From assembly GCA_910579965.1 (NCBI GenBank), contig CAJTWF010000024.1, forward strand, positions 1 to 43,356: 43,356 nt of DNA, in the 5' to 3' direction. The notes beneath the pieces are model-generated. The model did not search any database and had not been told where the DNA came from. It saw only the letters and a list, made by a program, of their open reading frames with translations. The DNA is from an uncultured Oscillospiraceae bacterium (GTDB taxonomy: Bacteria > Bacillota > Clostridia > Oscillospirales > Oscillospiraceae). Shown here piece after piece: positions 24,462 to 33,345 of the stretch (positions are counted from its first letter, which is position 1; every line of letters starts with the position of its first letter). A program made the translations under genes and the position numbers.

Positions 24462-25738
24462 CACTTTCCCTCCTTCATCGCCGCCAGAGCCCGCCGCCCG
24501 ATGTCCCGGCGGCAGAAGGCGTTGTCAAAATGGATCCGGTCCGCCAGGGCGTAGGCCCGCTCCACGGCGCCGGGGAGATCCGAAGCCACCGCCGCGGCCC
24601 CCAGCACCCGGCCGCCGCTGGTGAGGAGCTGTCCGTCCCGCTCCGACGCGCCGGCGATATAGATGTACTCGTCCGGGCCTGTCTCCGGCAGAGAGATGGG
24701 AAAGCCCCTGTCATACTTCTGGGGGTAGCCCTGGGAGGCCAGGATGACGCAGCAGGCGGCCCCCGGCCGGAAGCGGACCGGCGTGTCCGCCAGCCGGCCC
24801 TGGGACACGGCCAGCATGATCTCCAGCAGGCTCCCCTCCAGCAGGGGGAGGACCACCTGGGTCTCCGGGTCGCCGAAGCGGCAGTTGTACTCAATGACCT
24901 TGGGGCCCGCCGGCGTGAGCATGAGGCCGAAGTAGAGGCAGCCCCGGAAGGGCCGGCCCTCCGCCTTCATGGCCCGGATGGTGGGCAGGAAGATCTCCTC
25001 CATGCACCGCGCCGCCACCGCCTCCGTGTAGCAGGGGTTGGGGGCCACGGTCCCCATGCCGCCGGTGTTCAGGCCTCTGTCCCCGTCCAGGGCCCGCTTG
25101 TGGTCCATGGAGGAGACCATGGGCTTGACGCACGTCCCGTCGGTGAAGGCCAGCACGGAGACCTCGGGCCCGGTGAGAAACTCCTCGATGACCACTCTGG
25201 CACCGCTCTCGCCGAAGATCCGGTCCTCCATGATGGAGCGCACGGCCTCCCGGGCGCTCTCCCTGGTCTCGCAGATGAGCACGCCCTTGCCCAGGGCCAG
25301 ACCGTCGGCCTTGACCACGGCGGGCAGGGGGCACTCGTCCACGTAGGCCAGGGCCTCGCCGGGGGCGCCGAAGATCCGGCAGGCGGCGGTGGGGATATGG
25401 TATTTCTCCATCAAATTCTTGGAAAAGACCTTGCTGCCCTCGATGATAGCGGCGTTCTTCCGGGGGCCGAAGCAGGGGATCCCGGCCTCCTCCAGCGCGT
25501 CCACAGCCCCCAGGACCAGGGGATCGTCGGGGGCCACCACGGCGAAGTCCACGGCGTTGGCCCGGGCAAAGGCCAGGATGCCGGGAATGTCGGTGGCCGA
25601 AACGCCGGCGCACTCCGCGTCGGCGGCAATGCCGCCGTTGCCGGGCAGGGCGAAGATCCGCTCCGCCCGTGGGTCCTCCTTCAATTTTTTGATAATGGCG
25701 TGCTCGCGGCCGCCGCCGCCGATGACCAGGATATTCAT
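24461..25738 (-). CDS. purD: Phosphoribosylamine-glycine ligase
   Basis: GAR synthetase of purine biosynthesis, 425 residues, the usual length. The N-terminus MNILVIGGGGREHAI is the family signature. An ATP-grasp core follows (about 100-320, with NTGGMGTV near 225 and ECNCRFGDPE-like YNCRFGDPETQ near 290). AAAGGAA precedes the ATG. It is first in an operon with purL, overlapping it by one base, with a good promoter at 25876-25904. The other purine genes are not in the window. Confidence 0.96.
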   Translation of the reverse strand: MNILVIGGGGREHAIIKKLKEDPRAERIFALPGNGGIAADAECAGVSATDIPGILAFARANAVDFAVVAPDDPLVLGAVDALEEAGIPCFGPRKNAAIIEGSKVFSKNLMEKYHIPTAACRIFGAPGEALAYVDECPLPAVVKADGLALGKGVLICETRESAREAVRSIMEDRIFGESGARVVIEEFLTGPEVSVLAFTDGTCVKPMVSSMDHKRALDGDRGLNTGGMGTVAPNPCYTEAVAARCMEEIFLPTIRAMKAEGRPFRGCLYFGLMLTPAGPKVIEYNCRFGDPETQVVLPLLEGSLLEIMLAVSQGRLADTPVRFRPGAACCVILASQGYPQKYDRGFPISLPETGPDEYIYIAGASERDGQLLTSGGRVLGAAAVASDLPGAVERAYALADRIHFDNAFCRRDIGRRALAAMKEGK

Positions 25739-25875
25739 AGAATGATTCCTTTCTGGTTATTCATGTCCACTGGTGTTTTTGGGGGTGCTGGCTCCATCTG
25801 CCACAGCCGGGGGAGCCGGTCTCCGTCATCCCAAACGCCTCCCGCGCCCCAGGCTTTGGTACATTTGTCACACAT

Positions 25876-25904
25876 ATGATACCTAAATTCTCCGCGCCTG
25901 TCAA
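25876..25904 (-). promoter_or_regulatory. Promoter of purD-purL
   Basis: Minus-strand TTGACA (25899-25904), a 17-base spacer and TATCAT (25876-25881). The leader of about 130 bases (25739-25869) contains only modest stems, including GGCTCC/GGAGCC; I see no purine-riboswitch core in it. Confidence 0.75.
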
Positions 25905-26002
25905 GGAGAGCGTTTCCGGAAGAGGGGCGCTGAAAATACCGGCAGCGGCGCGGAAAGAGGCGGGCGCATTCATGGAAGTGCTCCCGCCTCGCAGCATACT
26001 GA

Positions 26003-26040
26003 AATGCGCGCCGCCCGGCAGATACCGGGCGGCGCGCATT
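26003..26040 (-). terminator. Hairpin after secG
   Basis: A perfect 16-bp GC-rich stem (26003-26018 with 26025-26040) and six-base loop starting six bases after the secG stop. The T-tract is poor, but stem strength and position support termination. Confidence 0.65.
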
Positions 26041-26045
26041 CTGCT

Positions 26046-26276
26046 TTAGTGCATGATGTTGAGAATCAGGGTCAGTACGATAAATACTGCCCCAATCCAC
26101 TTGGTAGCCTTGGCCAGCTTGGCGTCAAAGGTCTTGGCCTTGCCCTTGGACATAAAGGTGTCGGCCACGCCGCCGATGGCGCCGGACAGCCCCGCGCTCT
26201 TGCCGGACTGGAACAGCACGGCAAGAATCACCGCCAAGCCGAACAGCAGCTGCAAAATGGTCACAAAGAGTGTCAT
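26046..26276 (-). CDS. secG: Protein-export membrane protein SecG
   Basis: Small subunit of the SecYEG translocon, 76 residues. Two transmembrane helices (about 3-22 and 57-74) flank the conserved loop with LFQSGKSAGLSGAIGG and a short basic segment. The ATG at 26276 follows GGAGGTAA. It is a monocistronic gene divergent from mfd, with its own promoter. In many Firmicutes secG precedes rnr and smpB; that context is absent here. Confidence 0.92.
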   Translation of the reverse strand: MTLFVTILQLLFGLAVILAVLFQSGKSAGLSGAIGGVADTFMSKGKAKTFDAKLAKATKWIGAVFIVLTLILNIMH

Positions 26277-26328
26277 GATCGGATTACCTCCAGAGTGATG
26301 GCGGCTGATCCCGCCCCATAGGTGCTTT

Positions 26329-26357
26329 ATTATAGCACAGCTTGTACGGGATTGCAA
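26329..26357 (-). promoter_or_regulatory. Promoter of secG
   Basis: Minus-strand TTGCAA (26352-26357), a 17-base spacer and a perfect TATAAT (26329-26334). Confidence 0.75.
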
Positions 26358-26400
26358 GGGGAAGTTTCGCCGGGGGACATATATTTCCCCCGCTTCCCCC

Positions 26401-26429
26401 TTGACAAACCGCCGGAAACCCGCTAACAT
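26401..26429 (+). promoter_or_regulatory. Promoter of mfd
   Basis: Perfect TTGACA (26401-26406), a 17-base spacer and TAACAT (26424-26429). Transcription would start near 26436. Confidence 0.6.
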
Positions 26430-26447
26430 AAATGGGAAAATACGGCA

Positions 26448-26480
26448 CACGCCCCTGGTCCCAGGCGGCGTGGGCCTTTT
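26448..26480 (+). terminator. Terminator-like hairpin in the mfd leader
   Basis: CACGCC pairs with GGCGTG (26448-26453 with 26467-26472) around an inner CCTGG/CCAGG stem, then GGCCTTTT. It begins about 12 bases after the predicted start, resembling the ileS leader. Confidence 0.45.
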
Positions 26481-26528
26481 CCTGCGTGGACATGAAAATT
26501 TCTGGAAAACCGGAGGAGGAATGACGCC

Positions 26529-29500
26529 ATGGAACAGCTGCTCCAGACCCTGCTGCGCATCCCGGAGGCGGGGGCCCTGGCCGCCGCGGTGGACGGCGGG
26601 CTCTGCCCCGCCGCCGTCACCGGTCTGGCCCCGGTCCACCGGGCCCAGATAGCCGCCGCCCTGGCCGCCGACTCCGGGCGGCCCCTGGTGATGGCCTGCT
26701 CCGACGAGGGGGAGGCCGGCCGGATGGCCGGGGACCTGGAGACCCTGCTGGGGGTGCGGCCCCTCCGGCTCTATGCCCGGGAGCTGTTTGTGCGCGCCGG
26801 GGCCGTGGCCTCCCGCCAGTGGGAGCACGCCCGCATCGGCGCGCTGTACGAGCTCTGCCAGGGCCGGGGCCGGGTGCTGGTGGCCACCGCCGAGGGCCTG
26901 CTGCAAAAGACCTGCCCGCCCCGGCGGCTGGAGCAGTCCGCGCTTCTGCTGGAGGCCGGGGAGCGCTATGACCTGGGGGACCTTCCCCGCCGGCTGGTGG
27001 AGGCGGGCTACACCCGCGCCGATCAGGTGGAGGGCGTGGGCCAGTTCGCCCTGCGGGGCGGCATCCTGGATGTGTTCTCCCCCCTCATGGACGAGCCGGT
27101 GCGCTGCGAGTTCTTTGATGATGAGATCGACTCCCTGGGCAGCTTCGACACCGCCACCCAGCGCCGCACCAAAAACCTGACCTCCGCCCTGCTGCTGCCG
27201 GCCTCGGAGCTGCCGGAGGGCGCGGAGCCCGCCCCGGTCTTCGCCTATCTGCCGGGGGACGCGCTGGTATGCCTGAACGAGACGGCCCGGCTGGGGGAGC
27301 GGGTGAAAAACGTCCTCTGGCAGGCCCGGGAGGACACGGAGTCCCTGCTGGCCGCCGGGGAGGCCAACGGCGATCTCACCCGGCTGCTGCTGAGCCAGGG
27401 GGAGTGGCTGGAGGGACTGGAGGGCTTTGCCCTGTGCATGCTGGAGGCCCTGCCCACCTCCCGCTACCCTCTGCCCCCCAGGACCCTGCTGTCCGTCACC
27501 GCCAAGCAGCTGAGCGCCTACGGCGGCAGCATCGACGCTGCCGCCGGGGAGATCGGCCACTACCTCTCCTCCGGCTTCGGCGTGCTGCTGCTGTGCGGCA
27601 GCGCCGCCCGGGCCAGGAGCCTCCAGCGGATGCTCCAGGAGCGGGACGTGCCCGCGGCCCTGGACTTTGACGGCGCCTCCATGCCCGGGCCCGGGGAGGC
27701 CCGCATCGCCGTGGGGGCCCTGTCCGCCGGGGCGGAGTACCCCCAGCTGAATCTGGCGGTGCTCACCGAGGGCCAGCTGACGGCCCCCGCCTCCGGCCGG
27801 ACCGCCCCCCGGCGTGCGGCCAGGGACAACCGGCAGAAGCTCCTCAGCTACGCCGATCTGACCCCCGGCGATCTGGTGGTCCACGCCCACCACGGCATCG
27901 GCCGCTTTGAGGGCATCCGGAAGATGCCTGTGGACGGGGTGGAGAAGGACTATATCAAAATCGCCTACGCCGGCGGGGACAGCCTCTACGTCCCGGCCAC
28001 GGGCCTGGATCTGGTGAGCAAGTATATCGGCGGCGGGGGCGCGGACGCCAGCGGGGACAGCCGCCCGGCACGGCTCAACAAGCTGGGGGGCACGGACTGG
28101 TCCAAGCAGAAGAAGAAGGCCCGGGCCGCGGCCAGGGATCTGGCCAAGGGGCTCATCGAGCTCTACGCCCAGCGCCAGCGCCAGCCCGGCTTCGCCTTCT
28201 CCCCCGACTCCCCCTGGCAGCGGGAATTTGAGGAGGCCTTTGACTACGCGGAGACCGAGGACCAGCTCCGGTGCATCGCGGAGATCAAAAAGGACATGGA
28301 GAAGGCCATGCCCATGGACCGGCTGCTGTGCGGGGACGTGGGCTACGGCAAGACGGAGGTGGCCCTGCGGGCGGTGATGAAGTGCGTGCTGGACGGCAAG
28401 CAGGCGGCCATCCTGGTGCCCACCACCGTGCTGGCCCAGCAGCACTACGCCACCGCCGTCAACCGCTTCCGCTCCTTCCCCGTGGAGATCCGGGTCCTCA
28501 GCCGCTTCCAGACCCCTGGGCAGGTCCGGCAGATCCTCTATGATCTGGGGGAGGGGAAGATTGACCTGCTCATCGGCACCCACAAGCTGCTGCAAAAGGA
28601 CATCCGCTTCAAGGACCTGGGGCTGCTGGTGGTGGACGAGGAGCAGCGCTTCGGCGTGACCCACAAGGAGAAGCTCAAGGAGATGAGCCGTCAGGTGGAT
28701 GTGCTCACCCTCTCCGCCACCCCCATCCCCCGGACGCTGAACATGGCCCTGTCCGGCATCCGGGACATGTCCACCCTGGAGGAGCCGCCCCACAACCGCC
28801 AGCCGGTCCAGACCTACGTGGTGGAGCACAACTGGGAGATGCTCTTTGACGCCATGCGCCGGGAGATCGGCCGGGGCGGTCAGGTCTACTACCTCCACAA
28901 CCGGGTGGAGTCCATCGACGCCACCGCCTCCCGCATACAGCGGGCCCTGGGGGAGGAGGTCCGGGTGGTGGTGGGCCACGGCAAGATGAACGAGCAGCAG
29001 CTCTCCGGGGTGATGCAGGCCATGGTGGAGGGGGCGGCCCAGGTGATGGTATGCACCACCATTATTGAGACGGGCATCGACATCCCCAACGCCAACACCC
29101 TGGTCATCGAGGACGCGGACCGCATGGGGCTGGCCCAGCTCCACCAGATCCGGGGCCGCATCGGCCGCAGCGCCCGCCGGGCCTACGCCTACATGACCTA
29201 CCGGCCGGGGAAGGTCCTCTCCGAGGTGGCCTCCAAGCGGCTGACGGCCATCCGGGAGTACGTGGAGTTCGGCTCCGGGTTCAAGATCGCCATGCGGGAT
29301 CTGGAGATCCGGGGGGCGGGGAACCTGCTGGGGCCGGAGCAGTCGGGGTATATGATGAGCGTGGGCTATGAGATGTACCTCCAGCTGCTGGAGGAGGCGG
29401 TGCTGGAGGAGAAGGGGGAGAAGAGGAAGGTCACCGCGGAGTGCGCGGCGGATCTGACCATCTCCGCCAACATCCCGGAAAAGTACGTCCCCTCCCCGGA

Positions 29501-29879
29501 GCAGCGCATGGACCTCTACCGCCGCATCGCGGCCATCCGCACCCAGGAGGACGCCTCCGATCTGCTGGACGAGCTCATGGACCGCTACGGCGATCCCCCC
29601 AAACCGGTCTACGCCCTGCTGGACGTGGCCATGCTCCGGGCCAGCGCCTCCCAGGCGGGCATTTCGGATATCTCCCAGCGGGGCGACAAGCTGCGCTTTG
29701 TGATTGCGGACTTTGATCCCCAGGCGGTGCTGTCCGTGTGCGGCGCGGCCAAGTACCGCCAGCGGCTGGCGGTGAGCGCCGGGGAGGTGCCGGCTCTCAC
29801 CCTGACCCTGGGGCCCAAGCAGCCGGTGCTGGAGACCGCTTTGGGACTGGTGGAGGATCTGAAGCTGGCCAGGGGATAA
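26529..29879 (+). CDS. mfd: Transcription-repair coupling factor
   Basis: Removes RNA polymerase stalled at DNA damage and recruits UvrA; 1116 residues, close to the usual 1150. Order: UvrB-like N-terminal region (to about 390), RNA-polymerase-interacting domain (about 441-520, starting LTPGDLVVHAHHGIGRFEG), RecG-like helicase with Walker A GDVGYGKT (602-609) and DEEQ (703-706), second helicase half with SATPIPRTLNMAL and the TRG-type region, and a C-terminal TRCF domain. GGAGG is 10-12 bases upstream of the ATG. It is followed by a promoter for the foldase gene. It is expressed from its own promoter, divergent from secG. Confidence 0.96.
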   Translation: MEQLLQTLLRIPEAGALAAAVDGGLCPAAVTGLAPVHRAQIAAALAADSGRPLVMACSDEGEAGRMAGDLETLLGVRPLRLYARELFVRAGAVASRQWEHARIGALYELCQGRGRVLVATAEGLLQKTCPPRRLEQSALLLEAGERYDLGDLPRRLVEAGYTRADQVEGVGQFALRGGILDVFSPLMDEPVRCEFFDDEIDSLGSFDTATQRRTKNLTSALLLPASELPEGAEPAPVFAYLPGDALVCLNETARLGERVKNVLWQAREDTESLLAAGEANGDLTRLLLSQGEWLEGLEGFALCMLEALPTSRYPLPPRTLLSVTAKQLSAYGGSIDAAAGEIGHYLSSGFGVLLLCGSAARARSLQRMLQERDVPAALDFDGASMPGPGEARIAVGALSAGAEYPQLNLAVLTEGQLTAPASGRTAPRRAARDNRQKLLSYADLTPGDLVVHAHHGIGRFEGIRKMPVDGVEKDYIKIAYAGGDSLYVPATGLDLVSKYIGGGGADASGDSRPARLNKLGGTDWSKQKKKARAAARDLAKGLIELYAQRQRQPGFAFSPDSPWQREFEEAFDYAETEDQLRCIAEIKKDMEKAMPMDRLLCGDVGYGKTEVALRAVMKCVLDGKQAAILVPTTVLAQQHYATAVNRFRSFPVEIRVLSRFQTPGQVRQILYDLGEGKIDLLIGTHKLLQKDIRFKDLGLLVVDEEQRFGVTHKEKLKEMSRQVDVLTLSATPIPRTLNMALSGIRDMSTLEEPPHNRQPVQTYVVEHNWEMLFDAMRREIGRGGQVYYLHNRVESIDATASRIQRALGEEVRVVVGHGKMNEQQLSGVMQAMVEGAAQVMVCTTIIETGIDIPNANTLVIEDADRMGLAQLHQIRGRIGRSARRAYAYMTYRPGKVLSEVASKRLTAIREYVEFGSGFKIAMRDLEIRGAGNLLGPEQSGYMMSVGYEMYLQLLEEAVLEEKGEKRKVTAECAADLTISANIPEKYVPSPEQRMDLYRRIAAIRTQEDASDLLDELMDRYGDPPKPVYALLDVAMLRASASQAGISDISQRGDKLRFVIADFDPQAVLSVCGAAKYRQRLAVSAGEVPALTLTLGPKQPVLETALGLVEDLKLARG

Positions 29880-29886
29880 AAATAGA

Positions 29887-29915
29887 TTGTATCCGGCTGA
29901 AAACCGTGGTATGAT
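29887..29915 (+). promoter_or_regulatory. Promoter of the PrsA-like gene
   Basis: TTGTAT (29887-29892), a 17-base spacer and TATGAT (29910-29915), immediately after mfd. The leader holds a weak 5-bp hairpin (29932-29949). Confidence 0.6.
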
Positions 29916-29989
29916 ATCCTGGTATCCCTGTCGGAGGGCAAACGCTCCGGCGGGCGTAAAAACGAAAACACTGTGAGGAAATGAAAGCA

Positions 29990-31189
29990 ATGAAAAAATG
30001 GATAAGCGGGCTTCTGGCCCTGGCAATGGTCCTGGGCCTGTGCGCGGGCTGCGGCGAAAAGGCCCCGGAGCCCTCCGGCATCTACTACGAGATCACCGGC
30101 ATTGACCCCGGCGAGACGGTCATGGAGGTGGACGGCAACAAGATCCCGGCGGAGTTCTACCTCTACTGGCTGGCCTACGCCTGCGGCAACACGGAGTATC
30201 AGATCAACATGCTCAACGCCTACTACGGCGCGTACAGCGAGCTTCTGGGCGAGAACGGGGAGCTGCTCTGGAACAACGAGCTCAGCGAGGGCAAGACCCT
30301 GACCGCCCAGGTGAAGGAGGACGGGGAGAACAGCGTCCTCTTCTACGCCACCATCGAGAACATGGCCGCCCAGCGGGGGGTCACCCTCACCGACGAGGAC
30401 AAGGCCGACATGGCCGCGGCCCTGGAGCAGAATCTGGAGCAGTACGGCGGCGAGGAGGCCTTCCAGGACAACCTCCGGCGCATGGGTATCAGCCGGGAGA
30501 CCTTTGACCGCATCAACGGCGACACCTACCTCTTTGAGCACCTGCGGGAGAGCGTGCTGGACCCGGAGAGCGATCTCTACAGCGACTTCGCGGGCAATGT
30601 CTACGTGGACCACATCCTGCTCATGACGGTGAACCAGGAGACCAACGAGCCCCTCAGCCAGGAGGAGATCGCCCAGAAGCGGGCCCTGGCTGAGGACCTC
30701 CTCTCCCAGCTCCAGGCCGCCGGCGGCAACACGGAGACCCTCTTCAATGAGCTGGTGGCGGAGCACGGCGAGGACCAGGGCCGGAGCGCGGAAAGCGGCT
30801 ACCTGATGAACGCGGAGACCAACTTTGTCCAGGAGTTCAAGGACGCCGCCCTGTCCCTGGAGGTGGGCCAGATCAGCGATATCGTGGAGAGCTCCTACGG
30901 CTACCATATCCTCCTGCGCAAGGACCTCACCGACGCCCAGAAGGCCGATCTGGCGGGGGACCACCTCTCCGCGCTGCTCCAGGAGCGGATCACGGCCGCC
31001 CAGGTGACCCGCAGCGAGAAGCTGGCGGACATTGACGCGGGTACCTTCTACACCAGCTACAACGCCATCCTGGATGCGGAGAACGCCGCCCAGGGCGAGG
31101 ACCAGACCTCCGGCGAGGGCGGCGAGGGCTCCGGCGCTGACGCCGGAGGAACCGACGGCGGCGACGCCCAGGGCTCTGCGGGCGAGTAA
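29990..31189 (+). CDS. PrsA/SurA-like peptidyl-prolyl isomerase lipoprotein
   Basis: Extracellular protein-folding lipoprotein, 399 residues. The signal peptide ends in lipobox LCAGC (Cys about 21). A SurA-like N-terminal helical region is followed by a parvulin rotamase domain at about residues 200-325 (VDHILLMTV, ESGYLM, FVQEFKDAALSLEVGQISDIVESSYGYHIL split over the core). The C-terminal tail is acidic and Gly-rich (about 365-399) and probably disordered. The ATG at 29990 fits GAGGAA better than the one three codons upstream at 29981. Substrates are likely exported proteins such as the SLH and protease proteins here, but that is a guess. truB follows one base after the stop. Confidence 0.88.
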   Translation: MKKWISGLLALAMVLGLCAGCGEKAPEPSGIYYEITGIDPGETVMEVDGNKIPAEFYLYWLAYACGNTEYQINMLNAYYGAYSELLGENGELLWNNELSEGKTLTAQVKEDGENSVLFYATIENMAAQRGVTLTDEDKADMAAALEQNLEQYGGEEAFQDNLRRMGISRETFDRINGDTYLFEHLRESVLDPESDLYSDFAGNVYVDHILLMTVNQETNEPLSQEEIAQKRALAEDLLSQLQAAGGNTETLFNELVAEHGEDQGRSAESGYLMNAETNFVQEFKDAALSLEVGQISDIVESSYGYHILLRKDLTDAQKADLAGDHLSALLQERITAAQVTRSEKLADIDAGTFYTSYNAILDAENAAQGEDQTSGEGGEGSGADAGGTDGGDAQGSAGE

Positions 31190-31190
31190 C

Positions 31191-32060
31191 ATGTCCAGCG
31201 GAATCGTCATCATCGACAAGCCCGGCGGCTGGACCAGCATGGACGTGTGCGCCAAGCTGCGGGGCATTCTCAAGGAGCGGCGGATCGGCCACGGGGGGAC
31301 CCTGGACCCCCTGGCCACCGGCGTGCTGCCCGTGTTCGTGGGCAGCGCCACCAAGGCGGTGGAGTTCGCGGAGAAGGGGGACAAGGAGTACCTGGCCGGG
31401 CTGCGGCTGGGGGTGGAGACCAACACCCAGGACATCACCGGACAGGTGCTCTCCACCCGCCCCGTCACTGCCGGGCAGGCGGAGCTGGAGGGGGCGCTGC
31501 CCGCCTTCACCGGGCCCATCATGCAGGTGCCGCCCATGTACTCCGCCATCAAGCGCAATGGCCAGAAGCTCTACGAGCTGGCCCGGGCGGGGAAGGAGGT
31601 CCACCGGGACCCCCGGCCTGTGACCATCCACGCCCTGGAGCTGCTGGGGCGGACGGAGGAGGGGGACTACCTGCTGCGGGTGCGCTGCTCCAAGGGCACC
31701 TATGTGCGCACCCTCTGCCACGACATCGGCGCGGCCCTGGGCTGCGGCGGGTGCATGTCCAGCCTGCGCCGGACCATGGCCGCCGGGTTCACCCTGGAGC
31801 AGGCGGTAACCCTGGAGCGGGTCCAGGAGGAGGGGGCGGCCCTGCTGCTGCCGGTGGACCGGTTCTTCGGCGGCCTCCCGGCCTACCGCATCCCATCCCC
31901 CCGCCAGGAGCGCCTCTGCCGCAACGGCAACTCGCTCCCCGCGCCGGAGCTGGCGGCGGGGGAGTATCGGGTGTACGGCCAGGAGGGGGATTTCCTGTGC
32001 GTGAGCCGGTGGGAGCGGGGCCAGCTGATACCGGTGAAGAATTTCTTCGGCTGCGTATGA
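31191..32060 (+). CDS. truB: tRNA pseudouridine-55 synthase
   Basis: Makes pseudouridine 55 in the T-arm of tRNAs; 289 residues, normal length. The catalytic Asp39 lies in GGTLDPLATGVLP. KGTYVRTLCHDIG near residue 170 and a PUA-like C-terminus complete the family picture. The ATG is one base after the foldase stop, so the two are co-transcribed, an unusual partner for truB (rbfA or ribF are common neighbours). Confidence 0.95.
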   Translation: MSSGIVIIDKPGGWTSMDVCAKLRGILKERRIGHGGTLDPLATGVLPVFVGSATKAVEFAEKGDKEYLAGLRLGVETNTQDITGQVLSTRPVTAGQAELEGALPAFTGPIMQVPPMYSAIKRNGQKLYELARAGKEVHRDPRPVTIHALELLGRTEEGDYLLRVRCSKGTYVRTLCHDIGAALGCGGCMSSLRRTMAAGFTLEQAVTLERVQEEGAALLLPVDRFFGGLPAYRIPSPRQERLCRNGNSLPAPELAAGEYRVYGQEGDFLCVSRWERGQLIPVKNFFGCV

Positions 32061-32064
32061 AAAC

Positions 32065-32095
32065 GGGTCAGGGATGGAGGCTCCATCCCTGACCC
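32065..32095. terminator. Terminator between truB and the small convergent gene
   Basis: A perfect 14-bp stem (32065-32078 with 32082-32095) with a three-base loop, six bases after the truB stop and just beyond the end of the opposing gene. Confidence 0.75.
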
Positions 32096-32113
32096 GCTCT
32101 CTTCATGGCGGTG

Positions 32114-32317
32114 CTATTTCTTTTCCTTCCACTGCCTGGCGGCCTCCAGCTGCTCCTGGGCCTCCTGGAGGGAGATGCCCTGGGCGATCATGGGGTAGGG
32201 GTTCTCCATGCCGTTGGTGCGCTGGATCTCGTAGGTGCCGTACTTGTTGATCACGTCGTCGTCACCCTCCGGCCACCCGGGCTTCCGCTCCGGGGGCTGG
32301 CTTTTGTGGTCTCGCAT
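32114..32317 (-). CDS. Small acidic/charged hypothetical protein
   Basis: Unrecognised 67-residue soluble protein, rich in charged residues, with a predicted C-terminal helix (LQEAQEQLEAARQWKEKK). A canonical GGAGGTGA (minus strand of 32324-32331) supports translation from the ATG at 32317. That ribosome site is inside the 3' arm of a perfect 10-bp hairpin and is followed by six T's, so the gene seems to begin inside the terminator of the transketolase operon. Expression may depend on read-through or unfolding of that hairpin. No function is proposed. Confidence 0.6.
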   Translation of the reverse strand: MRDHKSQPPERKPGWPEGDDDVINKYGTYEIQRTNGMENPYPMIAQGISLQEAQEQLEAARQWKEKK

Positions 32318-32352
32318 AAAAAATCACCTCCGGGGCTAGTATGCCCCGGAGG
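32318..32352 (-). terminator. Terminator-like hairpin overlapping a ribosome site
   Basis: A perfect 10-bp stem (32327-32336 with 32343-32352), six-base loop, then TGATTTTTT on the minus strand, which fits an intrinsic terminator for the transketolase operon. The 3' arm contains the GGAGG of the next gene, and the T-run abuts its ATG. Confidence 0.7.
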
Positions 32353-32417
32353 CGATTTTATTTGCCTATCTTGAAGATGCGGCGGCCAGAAGCGCTTTTT
32401 CTCTCAAAAAAGAATGC

Positions 32418-33341
32418 CTACAGAACCTCCCGGATGCTCTCCGCGATCTGGGGCGCGGTGAGTCCGTACTCCCGGAGGACCTCCTTGGCCTTGCCGGACT
32501 GGCCGAACCGGTCCTGCACGCCGATCTTCTTGAACGCACAGGACACCTTGCCCATGAGCACCTCCGCCACCGCGTCCCCCAGGCCGCCGATGACGCTGTG
32601 CTCCTCCACGGTGACCACTCTGCCGCACTTCTGTGCGTACTCCGTCACCCGCTGGGCGTCGATGGGCTTGATGGTATGTACGTTGATGACCGCCGCGCTG
32701 ACGCCCCGCTCCTCCAGGAGCTTGGCCGCAGCCAGGGACTCGCTGACCATCAGGCCCGTGGCGAACACCGCCACGTCCGCGCCCTCCCGGAGCACGTTGG
32801 CCCTGCCGATCTCGAAGGGCTGCTCCTCCTCGAATACGGGGCTTGCCAGACGGGCCAGACGGAGATACACGGGCCCGTCCATCTCCGCGGCGGCGAACAC
32901 CGCCCGGCGGGTCTCGCTGGCGTCGGCGGGACAGATGACGGTCATGCCGGGGATGGCCCGCATGAGGGCCAGATCCTCCACGCACTGGTGGCTGCCCCCG
33001 TCCTCCCCCACGCTCACGCCGGCGTGGGTCATGGCCAGCTTTACGTTCAGGCGGGGATAGGCGATGGAGTTGCGCACCTGCTCATAGGCCCGGCCCGCGC
33101 CGAACATGGCAAAGGTGGAGCAGAAGGGGATCAGCCCCATGGCGGCCATGCCGGCGGCCATGCCGGTCATGTTGGCCTCGGCGATGCCGGCGTTGAAGTG
33201 GCGGTCCGGAAAGGCGTTTTTGAAGGTGACGGTCATGGTGGCGTGGGCCAGATCCGCGTCCAGCGCCACTACCTTGCTGTTGACCGCGCCCAGCTCTGCC
33301 AGGGCCTCGCCGTAAGCGGCTCTCGTTGCTTTCTCACTCAT
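32418..33341 (-). CDS. tktB: Transketolase, C-terminal subunit
   Basis: Pyrimidine-binding and C-terminal half of a split transketolase, 307 residues. Transketolase_pyr region is at about 5-165 (with FNAGIAEANMTGMAAGMA near residue 50 supplying the catalytic Glu for thiamine activation). The transketolase C domain is at about 185-300. It starts four bases after the N-terminal subunit gene. The two polypeptides together form the ThDP enzyme of the non-oxidative pentose phosphate pathway; split forms are usual in Clostridia and archaea. Confidence 0.94.
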   Translation of the reverse strand: MSEKATRAAYGEALAELGAVNSKVVALDADLAHATMTVTFKNAFPDRHFNAGIAEANMTGMAAGMAAMGLIPFCSTFAMFGAGRAYEQVRNSIAYPRLNVKLAMTHAGVSVGEDGGSHQCVEDLALMRAIPGMTVICPADASETRRAVFAAAEMDGPVYLRLARLASPVFEEEQPFEIGRANVLREGADVAVFATGLMVSESLAAAKLLEERGVSAAVINVHTIKPIDAQRVTEYAQKCGRVVTVEEHSVIGGLGDAVAEVLMGKVSCAFKKIGVQDRFGQSGKAKEVLREYGLTAPQIAESIREVL

Positions 33342-33345
33342 TGTC

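Noticed and set aside
20628..24554. A 1308-codon open frame on the plus strand opposite purL
   Set aside because: Same GC artefact; no ribosome site, low-complexity composition, and purL is unambiguous.
25739..25869. Purine riboswitch in the purD leader
   Set aside because: The leader shows only short stems and none of the conserved junction bases of the purine aptamer that I could recognise. PreQ1 and other small motifs were not evident either.
26277..30026. Long minus-strand frame running through mfd into secG
   Set aside because: Only its last 76 codons are secG, which has its own promoter and ribosome site; the rest is a mirror of mfd.
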